34,591 nt of DNA from a virus, in the IMG/VR virus record IMGVR_UViG_3300031963_000513, positions 1 to 34,591 of that record, one strand, 5' to 3'. Shown here in pieces: positions 22,165 through 29,184 of the stretch. Position 1 is the first letter of the stretch; each line of letters begins with the position of its first letter. Under the pieces are notes generated by a model. It saw only the letters and a list, made by a program, of their open reading frames with translations, was not told the DNA's origin and did no database searches. The translations under genes were made by a program, and so were the position numbers.

Positions 22165-22360
22165 CCCTCGCGAGTTTGGAAAGCTCGAAGCACAAGTGGA
22201 AGCATTGAACGTGGAAGTCCACGCCTTGCGTAACGACGTCAAAACCTTGCTGGAGTTGGCCAACAAATCCAAAGGCGGCTTCTGGATGGGGATGACGATC
22301 GCCTCAACGCTTGGCGGGATACTGACTTTTGTAGCCGATCGGCTATTTTTTAAGGGGTAA
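22151..22360 (+). CDS. Small membrane protein with N-terminal coiled coil
   Basis: The 69-residue protein has a heptad coiled coil (MSEIDPREFGKLEAQVEALN, then VEVHALRNDVKTLLELANKS) followed by one membrane segment (FWMGMTIASTLGGILTFVAD) and a short tail. The layout resembles hemolysin XhlA-type and other phage accessory lysis or membrane proteins. Its place among virion genes rather than lysis genes argues against a classical holin. Topology is N-terminus in the cytoplasm, or with the coil outside, undecided. Confidence 0.65.
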   Translation: MSEIDPREFGKLEAQVEALNVEVHALRNDVKTLLELANKSKGGFWMGMTIASTLGGILTFVADRLFFKG

Positions 22361-22364
22361 GATC

Positions 22365-22529
22365 ATGCCAATGGTTGATGGTAAGAAGTATCCGTACACG
22401 AAAAAGGGCAAGCAGGAAGCTGCTTCGGCCAAGATTAGTAAGCTGCGTAAAGAAGGTTATCCGCAGAAACAAGCCGTGGCTATTGGCTTAAGCATGGCAG
22501 GGATGGCCAAGAAAAAGGCCAAGAAATGA
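22365..22529 (+). CDS. Small Lys-rich protein 1 (DUF6496-like)
   Basis: A 54-residue frame runs from ATG 22365 to TGA 22527-22529, with AAGGGG upstream. The protein begins MPMVDGKKYPYTKKGKQEAA, then SKLRKEGYPQKQAVAIGLSM and ends MAKKKAKK. The EGYPQKQAVAIGLS motif is shared by DUF6496-type proteins in many phages and bacteria. Very basic, so nucleic-acid binding in the virion or the host is a reasonable guess. First of three coupled Lys-rich genes. Confidence 0.7.
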   Translation: MPMVDGKKYPYTKKGKQEAASAKISKLRKEGYPQKQAVAIGLSMAGMAKKKAKK

Positions 22530-22672
22530 AACCCGGCCTGTACGCCAATATTGCCGCTAAACGTAAGCGCATTGCCGAGGGTTCTGGCGAGAAGATGAGA
22601 AAGCCGGGAACCAAGGGGGCGCCGACGAAAGCTGACTTTAAACAAGCTGCTAAAACCGCTAAGAAAAAATGA
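22526..22672 (+). CDS. Small Lys-rich protein 2
   Basis: A 48-residue frame starts in the ATGA overlap with the preceding stop and ends TGA 22670-22672. It reads MKPGLYANIAAKRKRIAEGS, then GEKMRKPGTKGAPTKADFKQ and AAKTAKKK. Small basic proteins with the GLYANI-AKRKRI-GSGE pattern are frequent in aquatic phage genomes. Probably DNA-bound or virion-packaged; no proof. Confidence 0.65.
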   Translation: MKPGLYANIAAKRKRIAEGSGEKMRKPGTKGAPTKADFKQAAKTAKKK

Positions 22673-22971
22673 AAACTCCCGCTTGGCAAAGAAAAGCCGG
22701 TCAAAACCCCAAGGGCGGCTTGAATGCCAAGGGTCGTGCGTCTTATAATGCAGCAACTGGGGGCGACCTCAAAACGCCGGTGAAAACTGGCGACAACCCG
22801 CGACGAGCTTCTTTTCTCGCCAGGATGGGCAACATGCCCGGTCCCGAGCGCAAAGACGGCGAGCCCACCCGGCTCTTGCTCTCTTTGAACGCTTGGGGCG
22901 CATCATCCAAGGCAGACGCAAAGGCAAAAGCTAAAGCTATATCCGCAAGGAATAAGGCGAAAAGCAAATGA
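22669..22971 (+). CDS. Small basic protein 3 (DUF6321-like)
   Basis: The 100-residue protein begins MKTPAWQRKAGQNPKGGLNA, then KGRASYNAATGGDLKTPVKT, GDNPRRASFLARMGN and EPTRLLLSLNAWGASS, which fit the DUF6321 pattern, and ends in a Lys/Ala helix (ADAKAKAKAISARNKAKSK) like histone H1 tails. It overlaps both neighbours by four bases. A virion DNA-packing or assembly role is possible. Confidence 0.7.
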   Translation: MKTPAWQRKAGQNPKGGLNAKGRASYNAATGGDLKTPVKTGDNPRRASFLARMGNMPGPERKDGEPTRLLLSLNAWGASSKADAKAKAKAISARNKAKSK

Positions 22972-23618
22972 CCTATTTAGAACTCGTCAATGATGTCTTG
23001 GCCCGCCTGCGAGAAACGCAGGTGACGACTGTCGGCCTGACTACCTATTCCTCTCTGATCGGCAAGTTTGTCAATGATGCCAAGCGTCAGATCGAGGACG
23101 CCTACGACTGGAACGCGCTAGGCCAAGAGATTACGGTCACTACGTCGGGCAGCGTCTACGAATACTCCATGACCGGTGCCGGTCAGAAATTCCGCGTCAC
23201 CAGCGACCCATTAAACATCACCAGCAACGTCGTTATGCAGGTAATTACGGTTAGCGACATGCGCCGCAAGCAGTACCTGCAACCCACAATTACGGCCGTG
23301 CCTTCCGAGTATTGCTTTGAAGGTGTGGACGGCAACGGCGACGCCAAGGTGCAGCTGTGGGGGCGCCCTAACGGCGTCTACACAATCAAGTTTTTCTTGG
23401 CCGTCCCACAAGCCACGCTGTCGTCGGATTCAACTTCGGTCTTGGTGCCGGATGTCTTGGTGACCCAGAATGCTTACGCTAGAGCGCTGGTTGAGCGCGG
23501 CGAGGACGGCGGCTTGAATTCCTCCGAAGCCTATGCGCTGTACAAGGCCATGCTGTCGGATTACATCGCTTTGGAAGCGACTCGATTCCCTGAAATGCAG
23601 GAGTTTCTCGCCACATGA
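22968..23618 (+). CDS. Head-tail adaptor (tail tubular A-like)
   Basis: The 216-residue protein begins MTYLELVNDVLARLRET, then IGKFVNDAKRQIEDAYDWNA, a helical start typical of phage head-to-tail adaptors (T7 gp11-like, P22 gp4-like). A beta core (GSVYEYSMTGAGQKF, VQLWGRPNGVYTIKFFLA) and a C-terminal helix (YALYKAMLSDYIALEATRFP) complete the family layout. It would form the ring under the portal. It is coupled at both ends by four-base overlaps. Confidence 0.82.
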   Translation: MTYLELVNDVLARLRETQVTTVGLTTYSSLIGKFVNDAKRQIEDAYDWNALGQEITVTTSGSVYEYSMTGAGQKFRVTSDPLNITSNVVMQVITVSDMRRKQYLQPTITAVPSEYCFEGVDGNGDAKVQLWGRPNGVYTIKFFLAVPQATLSSDSTSVLVPDVLVTQNAYARALVERGEDGGLNSSEAYALYKAMLSDYIALEATRFPEMQEFLAT

Positions 23619-25174
23619 GCCAAGCACTGCGCATCGATACGATCTCGGCACCAGGCTTTTATGGCCTGAACACCCAAGATTCGCCGCTCGATTTGAACGC
23701 TGGTTTCGCGCTGGTCGCAACCAACTGCGTCATCGATCAGTACGGCCGTGTCGGTGCTCGCGAAGGCTGGTCGAAAGTCAACAGCAGCTCGGGCAACTTG
23801 GGCGCTAATGACCCCGGCGTCATCCATGAGCTGGTGGTCGCTGACGGTACGTACACGATCCTGTTCGCCGGCAACAACAAGATTTTCAAGCTCGATGGCA
23901 GCAACGCCGTTGTCGAATTGACCTACGGGGGAGGGGGTACTGCCCCAACCATCACAGCCAACAACTGGCAGTGCGCCTCGCTTAATGGCATCACGTATTT
24001 TTTCCAGACCGGGCACGACCCGCTAATTTACGACCCGGCAGTCAGCACCACGACCTATCGTCGTGTGAGCGAAAAGACGGGTTATGCTGGCACGGTGCCC
24101 TCTGGCAATATTGTTATTTCGGCTTATGGCCGTCTGTGGATTGCCAATACGGCCTCTGACAAGCAAACGCTGACGTTCTCAGACTTGCTGTCTGGCCACA
24201 TCTATACCGGCGGCACGTCTGGCACATTGAATGTTAACAACGTCTGGCCTGCTGGGCCGGATGAGATCGTTGGCCTGGCTGCGCACAACAATTTCCTGAT
24301 CATCTTCGGCAAGCGCCAGATTCTTGTGTATCAGGGCGCAACGGCACCAGCCACCATGTCGTTGAACGACACGGTGGTGGGTATTGGCTGCATCGCGCGC
24401 GACTCGATACAGCCTACCGCGACTGACGTCTTCTTCCTGTCCAACAGTGGTGTGCGGTCGTTGATGCGAACGATCCAAGAGAAGTCAGCGCCGTTTCGCG
24501 ACATCAGCAAGAACGTGCGTAACGACTTGATGGGCATTGTGGCGGGCGAGACGCTCGCTAACGTTAAGGCCGTGTACTCCGAAGTCAACGCGTTTTATTT
24601 GCTCACGCTGCCGACCAACCAGTCGGTGTACGTGTTTGATACCCGTGGGTATTTACCGGATGATTCTTGCCGTGTGACACTATGGACATCGATTACGCCA
24701 TCAGCTTTGCTGGCTCGACGTAATGGCGACTTGCTATTAGGCCAGACAGGTTACATCGGCAAGTACGGCACGTATTTGGACGACACTGCTGAGTATCGCT
24801 TTCAGTATTTTACAAATCACAGCGACTTGGGCAACCAGAGCGTCACATCCATATTAAAGCGCATTGGTGTTGTTGTGATTGGCGGCACGAATCAGTTTGT
24901 GACCATCAAGTGGGGTTTTGATTTTAACGAAAACTATTTGTCGCAGAACACGCAGATTCCGACGCAAAGCGTATCTGAGTACGGAATAGCGGAGTACGGC
25001 GCCAATGGAGTTCCTGTTGCACAATACGCCGATGGTCTTGCATTGCAAACGCTTTACGCGCAGGGTACGGGTTCTGGCCGTATTGTTCAGACGGGCTACG
25101 AAGCTGACATCAATTCTTCGCCGCTGTCGATTCAAAAAATTGAAATTCTGTCGAAAAACGGAAGGGTGACATGA
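23615..25174 (+). CDS. Tail nozzle (tail tubular B-like) protein
   Basis: The 519-residue protein begins MSQALRIDTISAPGFYGLNT. The beta-propeller-like repeats (GTYTILFAGNNKIFKLDGSN, LNGITYFFQTGHDPLIYDPA, NNFLIIFGKRQILVYQGATA, ATDVFFLSNSGVRSLMRTIQ) are the pattern of podoviral nozzle proteins such as T7 gp12 and P22 gp10. It lies after the adaptor, which it would bind. No enzyme motif is visible. Confidence 0.85.
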   Translation: MSQALRIDTISAPGFYGLNTQDSPLDLNAGFALVATNCVIDQYGRVGAREGWSKVNSSSGNLGANDPGVIHELVVADGTYTILFAGNNKIFKLDGSNAVVELTYGGGGTAPTITANNWQCASLNGITYFFQTGHDPLIYDPAVSTTTYRRVSEKTGYAGTVPSGNIVISAYGRLWIANTASDKQTLTFSDLLSGHIYTGGTSGTLNVNNVWPAGPDEIVGLAAHNNFLIIFGKRQILVYQGATAPATMSLNDTVVGIGCIARDSIQPTATDVFFLSNSGVRSLMRTIQEKSAPFRDISKNVRNDLMGIVAGETLANVKAVYSEVNAFYLLTLPTNQSVYVFDTRGYLPDDSCRVTLWTSITPSALLARRNGDLLLGQTGYIGKYGTYLDDTAEYRFQYFTNHSDLGNQSVTSILKRIGVVVIGGTNQFVTIKWGFDFNENYLSQNTQIPTQSVSEYGIAEYGANGVPVAQYADGLALQTLYAQGTGSGRIVQTGYEADINSSPLSIQKIEILSKNGRVT

Positions 25175-25854
25175 GTAACTACACAAAGAGCACGGATTTC
25201 GCCGCCAAAGATGCGCTGGCGTCCGGCAATGCGGCCAAGATCGTCAAGGGCACGGAGATTGACACCGAGTTCAATAATATCGCGACAGCTGTCGCGACCA
25301 AAGCTGATTTGGCCAGCCCCACGTTTACTGGTACACCTGCACTGCCTACAGGTACGACAGCGGTTACGCAATCAACGAGCGACAACAGCACGAAGTTGGC
25401 GACTACTGCTTTTGTGCAAGCCGTAACTTCAGCGATTAAAAATGAACTGTATCCAGTCGGCTCTATCTACACCAATGCAACCAGCAGCACTAACCCCGGT
25501 ACGCTGTTGGGGTTTGGCACATGGACAGCATTCGGTGCTGGCCGCGTCATGGTGGGCTTTGATTCAGGTAACTCACTGTTTGATACGGCAGAAGAGACGG
25601 GCGGTTCGGCTAATGCCATTGTTGTTAGCCACACGCACACAGTAAATGACCCTGGCCACACGCACAGCTACAACAGAGACACTTTAGATAACTTGGACGG
25701 TGGCCCATTTTCTCGTCGTTCTGGCACGGGCGCTGATGCCAATACAACGTCATCGGCAACTACCGGCATAACACTTAGCACTGAGGGCTCGTCCGGCACC
25801 AACGCCAATTACCAGCCGTACATCACGGTCTACATGTGGAAGCGGACAGCATGA
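25171..25854 (+). CDS. Short tail fibre with HxH metal-site motif
   Basis: The 227-residue protein has a shaft of fibre repeats (LASPTFTGTPALPTGTTAVT, STKLATTAFVQAV), then a collar-like start YPVGSIYTNATSSTNPG, and a Gly-rich tip with SHTHTVNDPGHTHSY, two HxH pairs like the iron-binding tips of T4-type fibres. The end QPYITVYMWKRTA is a common C-terminus of such tips. It is likely the virion's receptor-binding tip encoded in the tail module, separate from the cassette after portal. Confidence 0.82.
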   Translation: MSNYTKSTDFAAKDALASGNAAKIVKGTEIDTEFNNIATAVATKADLASPTFTGTPALPTGTTAVTQSTSDNSTKLATTAFVQAVTSAIKNELYPVGSIYTNATSSTNPGTLLGFGTWTAFGAGRVMVGFDSGNSLFDTAEETGGSANAIVVSHTHTVNDPGHTHSYNRDTLDNLDGGPFSRRSGTGADANTTSSATTGITLSTEGSSGTNANYQPYITVYMWKRTA

Positions 25855-26174
25855 TTACGGACACATTTCCCGAGCATCAAATTACGCATCATTTCAGTGA
25901 TGGCCTATACGCTAAAGAGATGCGTGTTGAAGCAGGTCAAGCGATTTTGAAGCACACGCATGACTTTAGCCACCTGTCGATTCTGGCTCGAGGCCGTGTT
26001 GCCGTACTGATGGGCGACGAAATAGAAGTGATTGAAGCACCGGCTTGTTTGAACATCAAAGCGGGTTTGGTACATGGCGTTAAAGCCATTGAAGATTGTG
26101 TTTGGTATTGCATCCACGCCACGGACGAGAAAGATCCGTCGAAGGTGGATAAAGACATCATAAAGGGGTACTGA
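25851..26174 (+). CDS. Cupin-fold protein
   Basis: I choose ATG 25851 (MITDTFPEHQITHHF), which overlaps the previous stop as ATGA, over the ATG at 25836. The 107-residue protein has cupin motif 1 (HTHDFSHLSILARGRVAVLM, with HxHx-x-x-H) and a motif 2-like LVHGVKAIEDCVWYCIHAT. That is a single-domain, probably metal-binding cupin of the cupin_2 type. The substrate is unknown. Phages carry such genes next to fibres; it could modify a sugar, a virion protein or a host small molecule. Confidence 0.75.
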   Translation: MITDTFPEHQITHHFSDGLYAKEMRVEAGQAILKHTHDFSHLSILARGRVAVLMGDEIEVIEAPACLNIKAGLVHGVKAIEDCVWYCIHATDEKDPSKVDKDIIKGY

Positions 26175-26175
26175 C

Positions 26176-27222
26176 ATGCCAGTAACGGCAGCTCTTATCG
26201 GCGGCGGCGCAAGCCTTCTAGGCGGCCTATTAGGCGGCAGCTCGCAAAAGAAAGCCGCACAAATTTCCGCTGATGCGCAACTAAAGGCCGCGCAACTTGC
26301 TGCTGAAGAGCAGCGATTCCGTCCTGTTGGGGTAACTACCCGGTTCGGAAGCAGTCAGTTCCAGTTTGATCCTAGCGGCCGCCTATCAGGCGCTGGCTAC
26401 CAGATCGACCCGCGACTGCGCGCCTACCAGGATCGTTTGCAATCGCTGGCTGAACAGCGGCTTGGTGAAGCTGAGATGGCAGGCGAAGCCTACGCGCCAT
26501 TGCGAGGTGCCGGCGCCAGTCTGATGCAATTGGGCGGTCAGTATCTGGCTGAGACACCGGAGCAAGTCGCGCAAAAATACATGCAGCGTCAGCTTGACTT
26601 GCTCTCACCATCTCGCGAACGTCAGTACGCCCAACTGCAGAATCAGCTGTTCCAGACAGGCCGTGGTGGTCTATCTGTGGGTGGTACTGGCATGCGTCCA
26701 GGCGGCGGCGCTGGCCTTGCAGCAGCCAATCCTGAGATGGAGGCGTACTACAACGCCTTGGCGCAGCAAGACGCGGCGCTGGCAGCGCAAGCCCAGCAGG
26801 AAGGCCAACGTCAGTTGGCATTCGGCACAGGTCTGTTTGGTCAGGGCGCTGGGCTCTTGGGTGGTTACGAGTCAGGCGTTGTTGGCGCGCTGAATCCGTT
26901 TACCACCGCGTTGGGTGGTGTCTCGACGCTTGAGAGCTTGGGTCAGCAGCCGCTGGACCTTGGCTCTACATTGGGCGCGCGCGCATCAACTGCCGGCGCT
27001 AATTCGGGTCAATCGCTACTACTGGGAGGTATGGGCGCGGCTAAGACAACGCAAGCCGCCGCGTTTGATCCGTGGGCTGTTGCGTTGTCAGGTTTGGGTA
27101 GCAATCCTGTATTTGGCCAAGGTGTAGCTAAACTATTTGGTGGGGGCACGCCTACGCCGCTTGCAGACACCGAATACCCGAACGCTTTTCAACAGGCGGG
27201 CCCTACTACTTATTGGCGCTAA
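26176..27222 (+). CDS. Internal virion (ejection) protein 1, Gly/Ala-rich
   Basis: The 348-residue protein begins MPVTAALIGGGASLLGGLLG, a glycine-zipper-like hydrophobic start, then SQKKAAQISADAQLKAAQLA, a helical coil, and long Gln/Gly/Ala-rich low-complexity stretches (YNALAQQDAALAAQAQQEG, FGQGAGLLGGYESGV). The pattern fits the smallest of the three ejection proteins of podoviruses (T7 gp14/P22 gp7-type), which enter the host envelope. The N-terminus may insert in membranes. Assignment by position and composition. Confidence 0.72.
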   Translation: MPVTAALIGGGASLLGGLLGGSSQKKAAQISADAQLKAAQLAAEEQRFRPVGVTTRFGSSQFQFDPSGRLSGAGYQIDPRLRAYQDRLQSLAEQRLGEAEMAGEAYAPLRGAGASLMQLGGQYLAETPEQVAQKYMQRQLDLLSPSRERQYAQLQNQLFQTGRGGLSVGGTGMRPGGGAGLAAANPEMEAYYNALAQQDAALAAQAQQEGQRQLAFGTGLFGQGAGLLGGYESGVVGALNPFTTALGGVSTLESLGQQPLDLGSTLGARASTAGANSGQSLLLGGMGAAKTTQAAAFDPWAVALSGLGSNPVFGQGVAKLFGGGTPTPLADTEYPNAFQQAGPTTYWR

Positions 27223-27264
27223 TTTTTGTTTTGACAGCCGGCACAAACGCAAGGAATTAAAGTT

Positions 27265-29175
27265 ATGGCTACCAGTGATATCTTAGGTCTGTTCATGTCG
27301 CCTGAACAATATCAGGCGCAGCAAATGGCGCAACAGCAAGCCGCTGAACAGCAGCGCGCGTTTAACTTTGCTCAGTTAAGCCCTCGCGATCAGGCCGTCT
27401 ACGGCACGTTCTTGGGTGCGCAGCAGTTAGGCCGTGGGTTTGGCGGCCTCTTGGGTGTACAAGACCCCCAGCTGCAGCGCATTCGCCAGCGCCAGGAGAT
27501 CATGCAGTCGATCAATCCAGCGGATATGGCGTCGTTGGAACAGGGTATCTTGCGTGCATCGCAAGCAGGCGATACTGAATTATCGTTGACGCTGACCGAC
27601 TTTATGAGAAAACAAGGTAGCGAGATAGAGTTGGCTCGCCAGCGCAAGGCTGCGGCTGAAAAATCGCGCGCCCCATCAGTCGCAGGTCCGGTTCAAGCAG
27701 CAGCTCGCATCAACGCTATCACTTTGCAGTTAGAGGGCCTCAATGTTGATGACCCAGAAGATATACCGACAATTAACGCTTTAGTGGCTGAACGTACGCA
27801 GCTACAAAAAAACGTTGATGAAAAAATGACTACGGCTGAACGCAATGCAACGATAGTGGCGAGGAACTCCGGATTTGCGCCAGGCACGCCTGAATATCAA
27901 GAAGCGTTTAACGAAGCGTTTAATCGCTTTGTCACGCCTCAAGATAGGCAGCCTACTACGGTCGAACAACTTGAGAACTTGTACGTTCGCTTGGATAAAG
28001 CAAAAGAAAGAGCCAGAGACATAAACCCTGATCCTGAAGCTGTGGCTAACAATTCAGAAGTGGTTAGAGTAGAAAAGTTGATAAAACAGTTGGAAAAAAC
28101 AGATAAACCAACTTTAAGCCCCGAAGCGCAGCTTGTAATTGATAGAGGTTTTGTGTACGGCACAGATTCTTACTATAGGGCGCTAGACGAATTGTTAGCT
28201 GAGAAAAACCGACCTCCAGCTGAGCCCGAGCGCGTTCGCATTAACGCGGAAGTACGCAAGCGTAAAGACGAGCAGAAAAAACTAAATCCAAACTCTGAGG
28301 AATACAAAGCAATTCAAGAAGATATTGATTACTTAGAGAATAGAAGAGAAGGAAAACAGCCTAATGTCAGCGCTGCGGTGGATGAAATTGCGCTGGCAGA
28401 TTTTAATAAATCTTATTTTGAGTTAACTCCTGCGCAACGAAAACAAGTTCTCAATAAGCAGAAAGAGGACGCAAAGAAAGAAAAAGAAATTTCTTACGGC
28501 GTTGATCGTGAAGCTACGGCTAAAGCTGAATTTGGGAAAAACTTTGATGATTTAGATCAAAACCAGCAAAAAGCTGTTAATAAGCTTGTTGAAGCGGAAC
28601 GACGTATAAACGCGCCTAAGATTGAGGTTAAAAACGTATTACCTAAAGAACCTATTGACATTGCTAAAACCGAGAAGGCTATACGAGAAACGGTTGAGCC
28701 GCAGCTAAAAACAGTAACATCAGTGAATTCCGCGTTGGCTACATTAGATTTGGCTAAACGCGAAAATAATCCGTCAGCCTTTAACGCCACAAAAGTTCAA
28801 CTTGCTAAATCTTTAGGTGACTCTACGATAAGCGCTGCCGACATTAAAAATGCTGGCGGGGATCCGTCAATATTTGGATCACTTAGAGATGCAGCCAGCA
28901 CTGCGGTTTTTGGTACGCCAGGTAACCCTACGTTAGATGACGTCAGAAAAACTTTGTTGGCTTTGCGTAAAGTAGCTAGAAAACAGGCTACTGATACGCT
29001 AGACAGGCAAAAGCGTTTAGCCCAAAGTGCTATTTACAATGACCGCACTAAAATATATACAGACCAGCAGATAAAAGATTTGTTTAATTTCCCAGATTTA
29101 AATCCTGAAGCAGCGCCTGCTGGCGGCAACAAAGCGCTTTCGTGGAAAGATTTAAAAGCTAACACTAAAAAGTAA
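27265..29175 (+). CDS. Internal virion (ejection) protein 2, helical
   Basis: The 636-residue protein begins MATSDILGLFMSPEQYQAQQ. It is almost entirely helical and charged, with Gln-rich N-terminal heptads and long Lys/Glu/Asn-rich stretches. No transglycosylase or protease motif is visible. The first ~145 codons have GC-rich third positions, while roughly 27720-29175 is clearly AT-rich, suggesting the two parts have different origins. It lies between the other two ejection proteins. It would be injected with the DNA. A poor AAGGA precedes the start. Confidence 0.7.
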   Translation: MATSDILGLFMSPEQYQAQQMAQQQAAEQQRAFNFAQLSPRDQAVYGTFLGAQQLGRGFGGLLGVQDPQLQRIRQRQEIMQSINPADMASLEQGILRASQAGDTELSLTLTDFMRKQGSEIELARQRKAAAEKSRAPSVAGPVQAAARINAITLQLEGLNVDDPEDIPTINALVAERTQLQKNVDEKMTTAERNATIVARNSGFAPGTPEYQEAFNEAFNRFVTPQDRQPTTVEQLENLYVRLDKAKERARDINPDPEAVANNSEVVRVEKLIKQLEKTDKPTLSPEAQLVIDRGFVYGTDSYYRALDELLAEKNRPPAEPERVRINAEVRKRKDEQKKLNPNSEEYKAIQEDIDYLENRREGKQPNVSAAVDEIALADFNKSYFELTPAQRKQVLNKQKEDAKKEKEISYGVDREATAKAEFGKNFDDLDQNQQKAVNKLVEAERRINAPKIEVKNVLPKEPIDIAKTEKAIRETVEPQLKTVTSVNSALATLDLAKRENNPSAFNATKVQLAKSLGDSTISAADIKNAGGDPSIFGSLRDAASTAVFGTPGNPTLDDVRKTLLALRKVARKQATDTLDRQKRLAQSAIYNDRTKIYTDQQIKDLFNFPDLNPEAAPAGGNKALSWKDLKANTKK

Positions 29176-29184
29176 GGAAAAGCG

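Noticed and set aside
27231-27263. TTGACA before the ejection protein 2 gene
   Set aside because: No -10 hexamer at 16-18 bases; the closest (TAAAGT) is 21 bases away.
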